Position numbers and translations under genes: made by a program | Shown here: positions 15,460 through 25,756 of the stretch, in pieces | Layout: every line of letters starts with the position of its first letter | Position numbering within the stretch: position 1 is the stretch's first letter | Source of the DNA: Symbiodinium natans | Taxonomy: Eukaryota; Sar; Dinophyceae; Suessiales; Symbiodiniaceae | Direction of reading: 5' to 3' | Assembly (NCBI GenBank): GCA_905221605.1 | Contig: CAJNDS010000466.1 | Location: 62,001-126,000, forward strand | DNA: 64,000 nt | Notes under the pieces: model-generated | Told to the model about the DNA's origin: nothing | What the model saw: only the letters and a program-made list of their open reading frames with translations | The model's database searches: none

Positions 15460-16758
15460 GTTGTCAAGTCGACCTGCCTTAGCAGACCTTAAAATTGTAG
15501 CTGTGTGAGATTAAATGAGTTTGCCATGATCATCACGACATGTTGAGCAAAGCACCTGTGATGCATCACAACTCTGACCTTAGGGAATATGGATGGGGTA
15601 ATTGGTTATTCCTATACTGGTCTTGGTAATGGGGAAGTAGTGGTGATATTTGGGGGATTGTAGTAGGGAGTATAGGAATATTCCTCTTATATGGATGAGG
15701 TAATCGGTTATTCCTATACTGGAAATGGTAATGGGGTAGTAGTGGTGATATAGTTGGTGAGGTGTAGGGGGGAGTATAGGAATAATCGTCTAATGGGTTG
15801 ACTGGTGGTATTACTACCCAAAATGGGCAAGGGTTCTGCTAACTAAGAACAGGGGCGGGACCTTGCAGGTGCGTTCACCTTTGGGGGAGGGTTCGTTTGC
15901 GGGAGGGGAGAACTAACATCCGGTCGCTGTGTACGATCCCTGCGAACCACGGAACCGACAAACCATGGTCAGCAAAAGAAACATGAAGAAACCGAACGGC
16001 ACCGGGGCCATCCCGAATCTGTGCGACTGCATCCGAATCGGCCTGTGCAACCAGGAGACAGGGCTGAAGCATAGGATGCCAAGAAGGCCTCAATTTTGCA
16101 GGCGGAAGCCAAGAATGTCACACCTTGAAAACCCAGAAGATGCCAATGAGCAGCTCCTCTCAAAGCCACAGCTTACAGTGTTTCCCAGGGTGAACTGTCG
16201 TCGCAGATCGGACAAGGCACATGTCAGCACGGCAAGGCCTCTGCAACGCCTAGTCCCCATGCGCGCCATGTCTGAGGGACAACTTAAGCTGCGGCACGTG
16301 GCGCTCTGCAATCATAGATCTGCAATCTGCAATCTGCAGGCGCCGCAAATTGTGGACCGGTGTTGATCGGGGGCACCGGGCTTCCAGTTGTGAAGCGGCC
16401 CTTTAGCCTCCTCCGTTTTCAGAGATCTCATGAACCATCTATTTGGGATCGTATAGACCCTACACAGCTATGATATGCTATGACCATCTAGGCCACACCA
16501 AGAATCCGTCAGCCATCCCTGAGTGGCGAGTGAGGGCAGGGCGAGACATCAAGAATCCTAAGTAACAGCGCAGGACTTCGATCTGACGAGGGGGCCCAGC
16601 TGAGCTGAACTCTCGTGACTCTTAGAGGATCTTATAGGGACTGCTCTTGCGCTGCCGCAGCATTGAAGGATCTGCTGAGCAGATTCATACAAAAGCACCA
16701 GGCTCCACGAAGATTTTGTCTCTCTCGCGGCGGTTTGGATCCTGACCTAAACAACTTC
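15460..16758. other. Non-coding stretch with a 102-bp tandem duplication
   Basis: Two adjacent copies (15,587-15,688 and 15,689-15,790) share TATGGATG-GGTAAT, GGTTATTCCTATACTGG, GGTAATGGGG and GGAGTATAGGAATA with several differences. The rest holds only short overlapping frames that do not look coding. Confidence 0.6.
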
Positions 16759-17580
16759 TCAAACTCCTACCATCTCATGCTGCTGTCTGTCAGGCTGGAG
16801 GGGAGCCGTGTCTGACAGCAGCTGGCTCAAGGGACTCAGATAGCGGTGTTTAAAGTTTGCGCCACAACAAGGTGCGGATTCAAATCTTGCAAGGCCTAAC
16901 ATGACACCACGAACCATCTTGCAGTCATCTTTCCACTTCTTATGTTCGCACGTCTGCACTTCTGACTGCAAGTTGAGTTCTCGTAAGGCGGCATCTACGG
17001 AAAATGGCCCGCCATGCCTCATGTTAAACTGCATGACATGAATTGCACGTGGGCGAAGGAGCCAAAACCTCTCAGGTGCGAAGTCAAGAGCACCGGCAAG
17101 CCAAAGTTGCATTGCTCGCGTGTGTCTTTGTAAGGTTCCTTCAGAAAGCAGTGTAGCAGTATGCTCCAAAAAAAGAGTAGCCACTGTAGCTGGACGAAGA
17201 AGAACTAACTGGCTCTCCAGTGCCACATGTGCTTGCATCCTAGCGTGACCACTTCGGGATGTGTACAGGCTCGATGTGGTAAGCATGCAAGCTGCTGTCT
17301 CACCTGGTGCCCAGGCGGGCCTGTACAAGATGAGGACCTGGGATAACAACGGGACATCCATCTTGCGGACAGCAAAAAATGCAAAAACTGCACGGCAGGC
17401 TGCAGGCCACTTCTCTAACATTGATTCTCCAGATGCTGCCAAGAAGCAGACAGCTTTCCAGGCCACCACACACCATGCTGGCGAGCTGCTGTGCCAGCAA
17501 GGTTCGGATACAGGCGGGGCACACATGAGTCGACGTACGGACAGGACTGCGGACAAACATTGCCCGCCCCCGATGCCCAA
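16759..17580 (-). CDS. Possible hypothetical protein exon, 273 codons open
   Basis: One long minus-strand frame with protein-like composition, for example ESQLVLLRPATVATLFLEHT, RAMQLWLAGALDFAPERF, ELNLQSEVQTCEHKKWKDD and FKHRYLSPLSQLLSD. There are no known domain motifs. The first 60 residues are Cys/Ser/Ala-rich and may be upstream non-coding sequence, so the real start or exon edge could be further in. GC-rich DNA can stay open by chance; coding status is uncertain. Confidence 0.35.
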   Translation of the reverse strand: MGIGGGQCLSAVLSVRRLMCAPPVSEPCWHSSSPAWCVVAWKAVCFLAASGESMLEKWPAACRAVFAFFAVRKMDVPLLSQVLILYRPAWAPGETAACMLTTSSLYTSRSGHARMQAHVALESQLVLLRPATVATLFLEHTATLLSEGTLQRHTRAMQLWLAGALDFAPERFWLLRPRAIHVMQFNMRHGGPFSVDAALRELNLQSEVQTCEHKKWKDDCKMVRGVMLGLARFESAPCCGANFKHRYLSPLSQLLSDTAPLQPDRQQHEMVGV

Positions 17581-18202
17581 TTAAATGTATATAAACTCGC
17601 AGACTGAAATCTCAAGAACTTGGCCCGCTCAGGCACGCAGCCTGTGGCACAAAGCGAAGTTACGCAAGCAAGCAGGCGTGCAGCTTCCCACACAAAGTGC
17701 CGCTTGATAGTGCTTGCCCGACCGGCCAGGACGGGCAAAGGGCAGCGCGTGGGCTGCGTCCGCTGAGCAAAGTCAATGAGTTTCAGTTCATCATCTCACT
17801 GGATTGTTGATGTCGAGGGACAGGATTTTGCGTCATCTGCGCCAGCCTCAACGACTCAGCGCATCGTTCTGGATCGTTCTGGGTCTGAGGATGCCGATAG
17901 TATCATCCATTAATACATTAAAACGCTATATCCGCTCCACTCTCCAGCATCTGCGTGCACGAGACCCACTGCACCTGAATAAGCCTAGAGCTTGTGCTGA
18001 TATCGGGAAGCTGGGATATGCTGGGATCCTGTGCTAGTGAGCGAGTGACGGCTAGTGCCTCACAAAAGATGTCGAAGGCCACACCACCACATACCACCAC
18101 CACCACCACCACCACCACCTGATGAGCAACAGGATCCGAGGATAAGAAGCAAGAAGCTAGAAGCAAGAAGCAAGCAGCAGCAAGAGACAAGCAAGAAGCC
18201 AC

Positions 18203-18308
18203 AGAAGCAAGAAGCAAGAAGCAAGAAGCAAGAAGCAAGAAGCAAGAAGCAAGAAGCAAGAAGCAAGAAGCAAGAAGCAAGAAGCAAGAAGCAAGAAGCA
18301 AGAAGCAG
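18203..18308. repeat. 7-bp microsatellite (AGAAGCA)n
   Basis: About 15 nearly perfect copies of AGAAGCA, with degenerate flanks from 18,143. Since 7 is not a multiple of 3, all frames on each strand stay open and give a heptapeptide repeat (KQEARSK on the plus strand), which explains the overlapping open frames here. Confidence 0.9.
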
Positions 18309-19310
18309 CAAGCGACAAGCAACAAACAACAACAAACAACCAAAAACCACCAACCAACGACCGACAACCAACAAACAACACGCCCCAGCATGGACAGGCG
18401 CTCAGACTTGGGCCAACCACTCTGCAGGCATTTCTCTGCCTCGATCCATGCCGAATGTAGAAGAGAGTCCCTCCGCTTTTGCTCAGCCGTTACAGGGATC
18501 GGGCGCTTGGTCGCGAAAGAGGATCCATCTTCAGCATACTCAGGATGAGGTCCATCGCCTCACTGAGGCATGACAAGGGCCTTGCATCAGGACGCATGGT
18601 GTCCTTTTGGGTCCCTCCAGCCTCGCTGTTGCACAGCGGCTTGCGCCAATGCCCCAACAAGTCCTGCAAATGGCTGCAGCTTGTTGAGGCTCATTGCACA
18701 GCATCTGCGACAGCTTCATGACAACAACCCCTTAAGCCCTTAAACCCCTGAACCCTAAACTTCCCTAAACCACACCTTCAGCCCCTTCTCTTGATTGGCG
18801 TAGACGTATGCGAAGAACTCGTCGCTCAGCTGCGCGCTGACCCAGGGACCGTGGCCATAGCCTCTTGGACTCTCACTCTCTCACGGCTTGTGACCCCTTT
18901 AGGATTAGGGTGAGGGCTTGGGGCAAGGTTTAATTTAAGGTTTAAGGAAACAGGAGAGCGAGCGATGGGATTTCCACATCGTTGCCGGGAAATGGGCTCC
19001 GGGCTCATGCAGAAGAGGCACAAACCTCGACAGCAAGGACTCAAAAAAATCCCCCCACCGCACTGGGCAGGGTCGCACTCCTCGCAGCTCTCAGGTCCCT
19101 ACCGCAGGCAAAGACATCTGCGGGTTGCACCGCGTAACCTCCGCAACCCTCCGCAACCCACAGCAGACATGGAAACTTGCGATGAGGCAAAGCAAATGAC
19201 AGAAGGGGCCCCAAGGACTCCGAACTAACTTCATGGGATGATGTGCACAAGGCTCGCATCCATGCCAAAAAAAGAGACCCGAAACTTGCTAATGTTGTAT
19301 CCTGATTAGT

Positions 19311-19800
19311 GTGCTCCCCCGGAATTGTGGAAAAAAATCCAAAAATTATTCAGGGGGATCTATTTGAGGAGGACCCCCGGAATTGTGAAAATAAATCGGG
19401 CGATGCAAAATTTCGGCGAGGCTGTCGAAGAATGGTGTTGTCGTCCATAAATCGCTTCTGAACCGAGCCTGAGAGACCAAAGATCAAAAGTTTAAACACT
19501 GAAACCTTGAGGCCTGAGGTTGTCGGGCCCTGAAATCTTCAGTCTCCAGGCCGGGCCCAGGGCTAAGATTTCCTTATTAAATTCTTTTGTACCGAGGCCG
19601 GGCAATCAAATTTCAAAGGGGGTAGTCCAGCAGCTGCCCGGATGCCGTATAATATAAAAGTTTGCTCCCCCGGAATTATATTTTTTTTTTGCGGGCTAGT
19701 TGGGTTTGGATCCAGAGGCCTAAGGGCTGAGGTTTCCTAAACCTTGAGGCCTGAGGTTGTCGGGCCCTGAAATCTTCAGCCTCCAGGCCAGACCCAAAAC
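19311..19800. repeat. Clustered direct repeats
   Basis: A 57-bp segment beginning AAACCTTGAGGCCTGAGG occurs at 19,502 and 19,739 with few differences. CCCCCGGAATTGTG occurs at 19,316 and 19,374, and CCCCCGGAATTATA at 19,666. This may be a small non-autonomous repeat element. Confidence 0.65.
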
Positions 19801-20903
19801 TAAGCATCCCTTTAGCCCGACATCCCACATAGAACTGAAGCCCTCGTACTTGTTACGCCAACCCGCGGTTGAGGATTTCAACCAAGGCTCAACACCTCAT
19901 ACTTAACGCAGCGACTTGCTCTGAGCCCCTTGGGGGTCTTTTTACGAGGCATTCCGTGGAGCAAGTGTGACCTCATTAGAAGCCTAGATGTCCACAGCAG
20001 CATGTCAGCTCGAGCTTCCGACCCCATGTGTCTGCCTGGCAGAACTGTCCTGATCTTCTGGGCTTTTCGGGAGCTGATACAGGCATTCAAAGGCATACCG
20101 AAAGCACACGTATGAGGCCCACTCCAGGTATCGCATTGGATGGCAGACGGACCTTCACCGCAGCTGCCGCGACTTCACACGTCCGCTGCTTCTGTTTTCA
20201 AGATCTTCATGGGACTTCGGACCACTGCTTCAACCACAATACTCGCCTGCCAAAGTCCTGCAGATCCTTTGTGCATGATGATGTCTCCAGGTCTACCACC
20301 TGCTGGTACTGCGACCTCAAGTGTGTGGAGATGTTCTCAGGCGAAATGGCACCTCACAAATCTGGGCAACCCGGCCCTGGCATCTGGCTGACGTGGTACG
20401 AAGCACTCCGGAGCTCGGTAGGTGTCTTTGCCAACCTGGACATCTTGCAGTCCGGGAGCCTGAACACGATCTATGTCATCTACGTCAGCTGCTGGGCCAT
20501 TTGCAGGAAGGAAGTAGCGAAGCTCTTGTCCATTAGCAGAATGACCTTAAGGAATCATGCTAACAGAGCAGCTTGCGGCTTCACGCGACTCGCGTTGCCC
20601 AAATGAGCTGAGCCACTTTGAACTGCAGCCCCAAAATCCATGAGCCTGGCAGAGACTTTGAGAGCCGAGACGTCACGCGAGATGCTTGCTAGTCACGGTA
20701 GAAACCACCCCAATACCAAAGCACGAGACAGGATCTTCTGCACGGGCCAAGAGCAAAAGCCATTTTTGCATTTTAGCTTCGCGCTTTCGACCCCCCCCCC
20801 CCCCCCCCGCCCCCATGCACAACCCATCAGAGGCTGCAATGCTGGCGTATGCTGGTGGCTGGTGTCCCCAGTCATCGTGCATCCTACCGTTACCTGATCC
20901 CCG

Positions 20904-21473
20904 TCATTGGTTCTGCCTGTTTGATGACTTCGGATGCATCCCGTTCGCCAGCTGAGCTTCCCATCGATGCTGCATCCAGCGAGTACTCACTGCGGTCCCG
21001 CGTGAACTTCCTCTCTTTTTTTGGAAGGGGGGGGGAGGGGGAGGAGGGGGAGAGTCAGCCATGTGGTACCCCCATCGCATGCCGGCACCCCTTCTCCCAA
21101 AATCCTCTCTCGTTTGGATATTGGTTACACACTGCTCGATGCAGGTTAGCCAAGGCCTGATGCTGTCGCCTTTCAGCAAGATGTTTTCCTCAGCCCACAG
21201 AACACACACAGGACTGTCAAACATGAGCTTCTTCTGGGTCGAACACCAAAGAGATGTCGCGGTGTCCTGACGGGCAGTTGAGGGTAGCGAATGCCCGCGA
21301 GGGTGGCCGCTACGGAAAGCCGGGCCTATGTGGTGGGAATGCAGATACCTGACCTTGCGAAAGGCATCGATCATGTCAAGTCTGCAGCATACGCTGGCAT
21401 CCATAGCTGCTCCGTCTAGGAGCTCGACGGCTTGCAGAATCTGCCACGTGTACTGCCTGTGGCTCATGCTCAT
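20904..21473 (-). CDS. Possible exon(s) of an unidentified gene
   Basis: A 189-codon open frame. Two parts look protein-like: TWQILQAVELLDGAAMDASV with LDMIDAFRKVRYLHSHHIG, and KKLMFDSPVCVLWAEENILL with IRPWLTCIEQCVTNIQTRE. Between and after them are low-complexity segments, including a Pro run from the poly-G tract at 21,021-21,050, which are more likely introns. No family is recognised. Confidence 0.3.
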   Translation of the reverse strand: MSMSHRQYTWQILQAVELLDGAAMDASVCCRLDMIDAFRKVRYLHSHHIGPAFRSGHPRGHSLPSTARQDTATSLWCSTQKKLMFDSPVCVLWAEENILLKGDSIRPWLTCIEQCVTNIQTREDFGRRGAGMRWGYHMADSPPPPPPPPFQKKRGSSRGTAVSTRWMQHRWEAQLANGMHPKSSNRQNQ

Positions 21474-21680
21474 GCTCTGCCTGTGCTTTGCTTATGCCCA
21501 CTAGGTTGCGAATAGCATGCCTAAGAATGACAAGAACCCCGTCTCCACTCGCTGGTGACCATCCATGCTGTGGCTCTGCTCAATGCTCTGCTGCTCCGCA
21601 CCTGGTTTGTCGTTCGTCAACACGGCCATTGAGCACCGCATCCTGGGAGAGAGAACACAATTGAACGCGGAGCATCCACG

Positions 21681-21740
21681 AGATACACTGTGATACACTG
21701 TGATACACTGTGATACACTGTGATACACTGTGATTCACTG
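21681..21740. repeat. 10-bp tandem repeat, five exact copies plus one variant
   Basis: Unit TGATACACTG (the first copy starts with A, the sixth reads TGATTCACTG). The rest of 21,474-22,664 holds no identified gene, only short frames and a TTTAGGG-like patch at 22,450-22,490. Confidence 0.9.
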
Positions 21741-22664
21741 AAGGGGGGAGTTCGCTTCGCTCAATGGGACCCCCCCCGAATTGCCCCCACCCCCCCCTCC
21801 CTCTGTGCTTCGGACGAGAATCTCGCCACCCTCTGCCAGTTCAGTCACGAGCCATCTGCACGCAAAGACGAGCAGCAGCCGATCAGACATGATGCTGCAA
21901 AGGAAACTTCAAGGCCCCCGAGCTCGGCGCATTTTGGAGTCGTGTGTAAATGCTGCCACTGTTTTCAGCCTGGGCTTGGTCGAGCCGCACTCTGCTCTGT
22001 CCTGATTCTTTCCCCCCAGAGGTCCGGGCAGAAAAGCCGGGAGGTCAGGCTGCCTAGACCTGAGACTTCATGTGGCACCGGGTCTCGCAATTCACGACGC
22101 GGCGCGCGGTCCCGCTGCCATCAACGTCCTCCGTACGAACCGCCCTGTTTCGCCCCTCCTCCTCTCCTTCATCTTTTTTTGAGGCTGCTAGCATGGAGAC
22201 ACTAGGAACTCCGTGGGGAGCCATTCGGCCTTTCAAGATGCAGGAACCTTCTGGGACCCTTGGAGCACCTTCACCGGGGACCCAAACGTACCCTCAAACA
22301 GCCGCACACCAAGGGCCCAAAAAGAGCCCAAAAAGTCTCCCGTGGCTTCCGCCTCTCACGTTATTTTTGTTTAAAGCCAGCCCGCCGTAGTACGTCCCGT
22401 TTTGAGGCACCTTTCAGTGGCAATTAGCGGCCTCTTGGATTTCTAGCTTTTCGGGTTTAGGGTTTGGGTCGGGGTGTAGGGTTCAGAGAACCTGCAACAA
22501 GTATCAACAAGTGAGGATCTGGAGAGTCAAAATGCATATGTGACCACCGCGCGAATGCCAGCCTCTCCTAGAGCCACGATCCTTCTATTGCTGAGCGCCA
22601 TTCTTACTAATCAGGCTCAGGCGCACGCAACCTTCTTGCACATTTTCCGTGATGTTTTGCCATG

Positions 22665-23344
22665 TCATTGTCGTACACAACAGCAATGACTTGGGACCGC
22701 ACAAGTACTGGAGGACCCCAATCTCCGCATATGCGTCCTCGATGGCACATGTACATCATTGAAATCATCGTCGCCGCCTTGCACCCTGGTACCCGACCTC
22801 CGGATCGGGTATGTTTCGGCCCGAAAAATGCGCCGTGTACTCATTGGTGTCCTGCTGATGGCGCTCAGCTGGGAATACAACATCGACAGGATTTGCGCAG
22901 ATGCAAGGACCCATCCGTCCTTGCTAAATGTTTGCCGTGCCTGAGCAATGTTGTGCTGCGTTGTGCAGATAATCGTTTCGTGCAACTTCGCGTCTCCGGC
23001 CTTTTCAATGCTCCGGCACTTGACGGCCACATCCTGAACGTTGCTGCCGTTCTTCCACTTGTACTGCCCCACCTGCATGCAGAGCAGTATTCAGTTAAAA
23101 ACGGGCAACAGCAAATCCATGAGTTGCGAACCTCACCATATATCGCATCTCCAATCTTTTTCACCCAACAGAAGTTTCCGACCTCAGAGAAGAAAGCAAT
23201 AAAGCAATCGACAACCAGAGAGACCTTCGAGAAGCCAGAGTCCCAGGCGAGACCTTCCTCCAGCTTGAGATTTTCCCTGAAATGTGCCCGGTTGGTATTT
23301 CGAGGGTCGCTCAGGCAGCGCACCAACCTGGATTCACAAGCCAA
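22665..23344 (-). CDS. Exon-like segments of an unidentified gene
   Basis: Two minus-strand frames look coding. One, around 23,290-23,100, has FRENLKLEEGLAWDSGFSKV, VVDCFIAFFSEVGNFCWVKK and IGDAIYGEVRNSWICCCPF. The other, around 23,078-22,870, has VGQYKWKNGSNVQDVAVKC and EKAGDAKLHETIICTTQHN followed by QARQTFSKDGWVLASAQ. They may be successive exons of one gene. No family is recognised. A 270-codon plus-strand frame across the same bases looks less protein-like. Confidence 0.3.
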
Positions 23345-24681
23345 GACGACATCATGCGCCGTGGAGTCTGCAACACGAAGCCAAGACCCAAGCTGGATAG
23401 CAGCCGGGAAAACACCTCTGAAGGTAGAATCAGGAGCAAACGCACGTCGCAGACCACCTAAAGCCCTACCCTAAGACCCCATCCTTAACCCCAATCCCCT
23501 AAAGACATACCCGACGATGTGCTGCTGTCCACATGGCTCCAAGCTCCTGGCCCTTTTCAGACACATCCATCTGCTGCGACAGCTCTTTGCCTGTACACCG
23601 ATGTTTTAGGGTTTTGGGTTTAGGGTTCAAGACTTGCACAAGGTTTCGCAGGCACGCATCCGCCAACGGTTGGATGAGTTTGGGAAGTGAGACATTTCCC
23701 TCCTTGCACCCCCAAAGAGGGGGGGTGGCGGGTTGGGGGGGGGGGGGGGGGGGGGGGGTGGGCGGGTGGGGGCGTGGGGGGGGTGGGAAGTAACAATAAA
23801 CCTGAGAATTGAGAACAGCAAGAAGAAACTGACAACACTATGTCAACAGCAGACAGACCATCAAATCTTGACTTAACCTGACTACAAACTGCCAAGAACC
23901 GTTGAGCCCTATTCTAAAAGACGTGAAAAAAAAAAACAAAGCAGCCACACTCGCCAAAACAAACGCTATGAAGCAATCGCCGCACACAGGATTGGACAAG
24001 ACGTCCAAATCAGCCTACGGGCTTACAAAGTCAATAAAAGTAGTTCACTGGTTTGCCACGGGTCTCTGATTTCATGCCCCTCGTACGGATACAACCCCCG
24101 GTAGATTTCTATGTTCGAGTTAGCTTCACCCGTGCCCCGCTCACTATCTTCGGATTTAGCGCTGAATGAGTGAGTGAGTGAGTGAGTGTGTGTGTGTGTG
24201 AGTGAGTGAATAAAGCTTTCACCGCAGGAACAGCAAGACTAGCCAGAACAGTAACGACCGTTAGCAATATGCACCAATAGCAGTAGTAGCAGTAGTAGCA
24301 GCAATAACAGAAACAATGATACCCGTTATATTCAGGACAACAACGAGGTTGCATGCTATGAATGAAGGACAATCATGATGAATAGCTCATAGATGATGAC
24401 CGTGATCACAATCGCAACAATGACAACACTGAGAAGAATAATGGCAAGGATAATCATGATGCTCACGATGCCCCGAATGCTCATGATACGAATGATAGCA
24501 ATTCATCCCCTGTCCTCCATGAAAAAAAACTTCCCTGACCCACTCAGGAGAGAATCGTGACCCTTGATAACTACGTTTCAGTCTAGAGACCCCAAAGAGC
24601 CTTCGTGGCAGAAGAGTCTTTGCTGCTTAACTGGTACTCCCACTGTCTCGCAGACCTGCCAATGTCCAGACGTCGCAAGCA
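23345..24681. other. No identified gene; G-rich tract and microsatellites
   Basis: It contains TTTAGGG-like motifs (23,605-23,630), a G-rich tract at 23,716-23,790 with a run of over 20 G, an A12 run near 23,930, TGAG/TG repeats at 24,168-24,210 and AGT/AGC triplet repeats at 24,278-24,302. Confidence 0.6.
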
Positions 24682-25656
24682 TCAAGAATGAATCTGCACA
24701 CGGCACGTGATGTCACCTGCGCGTGGACGTCGGCCAAGCTCGTGCCGGGCGTAGTGTCCACCTGAATGGCAATCGATGTGGCGGAGCAACAAGGAAAGTG
24801 CTCGACAGGCGACTGAGCTGCAAAGGCTCAGGTATGGCGCCTCGCATACAAGCTCCCCTGTGAGCATCCAGTAAACCTGGAGGCGGAATGCCTGGAGAAA
24901 GAAAAAAGAGCACTGAATGTGCAGAGGGTTGAATGCAGAGCTGTGCAACCGTTGCACGCCGCCACGCGATGGCTTCACAGCTGTCTTTGGACACTCGGCC
25001 TGAGGCTTTCCAACTTCACGAAACGCACCACCTGTGCATCACAAAAGTTCAACTTCAGCTCCACACAATGGTCAACTGCACCTTTAACAGCTCTTCCAAT
25101 ACCTTTTGCAGTACGAGTACATCCTCCTGCCTCCGAAGCTGTCCACCTCTGCCATGGCGTTCTGCACTTGCCGGCACGAGACGGGTGGGGCTCCAAACGC
25201 GCGGCCCATACAACAACACAAGCCTCACAACGGAATGCAGAGGCTTTGCTAGTGGATAGCAGGGTGCTCAGAAGCCTGGGTTGTGTCTCGCACATGTGCG
25301 CCACATACTGCCGTGATCTAGCGCATATCATCCGAGCTACCGGGGGCCTTGACGTGTCCCTCTGAGAACCCAAATGAGCCCCCCAGGCCACGCAGAAGCC
25401 CGCACTCTCAGAGACTCACAGGATGTGTTCTCCATGTCATGCTCACGTGCTGGACCGCGTCAGTCTTTTTATAAAAGCAATGTAACGTAGGTGCCGCTTG
25501 AGACTTGCAACCATCTGCTTTGCATCGGAGGGTCCTCGACAAGCTGAAACTCGTGATGTGTTGCAAGACACCAGAAACTGGCAGGCAAAAGCCTGCACTT
25601 GAATTAGATGCAAGCATTAACGAATGGACGCAGAGTTGTCGATACACCTTTGACAA
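24682..25656 (-). CDS. Exon-like segments of an unidentified gene
   Basis: Minus-strand frames read as possible exons: LSRTLRCKADGCKSQAAPT and HCFYKKTDAVQHVSMTW (25.6-25.4 kb), SRQYVAHMCETQPRLLSTLL and KASAFRCEACVVVWAARLE (25.35-25.2 kb), VDHCVELKLNFCDAQVVRF (about 25.05 kb), and RLQVYWMLTGELVCEAPYLS with LLLRHIDCHSGG (24.9-24.75 kb). Order and strand would fit one gene downstream of the antiporter gene. No domain is recognised. Confidence 0.25.
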
Positions 25657-25756
25657 AGTTACTGAGGTCCCAGTGCCCTTTGATGCCTAAATTGCATCAG
25701 CTGCTTGCCAGTCAATGTCGAGACCTACACACCCGCACGTCTGAGCTATGCCACGC

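Larger units (their letters stand above)
17581..20903. other. Repeat-rich region, no identified gene
   Basis: It holds a 7-bp microsatellite array (18.2-18.3 kb), a CAC repeat near 18,090-18,118, CCCTAAA-like motifs near 18,740-18,770, a 57-bp direct duplication (19.5/19.75 kb), three copies of CCCCCGGAATT, and a poly-C run near 20,790-20,809. Open frames from 20.0 to 20.6 kb exist on both strands; none is recognisable. Confidence 0.5.

Noticed and set aside
22662-23474. 270-codon plus-strand frame
   Set aside because: The minus strand over the same bases looks more protein-like, and the plus frame shows no motif.
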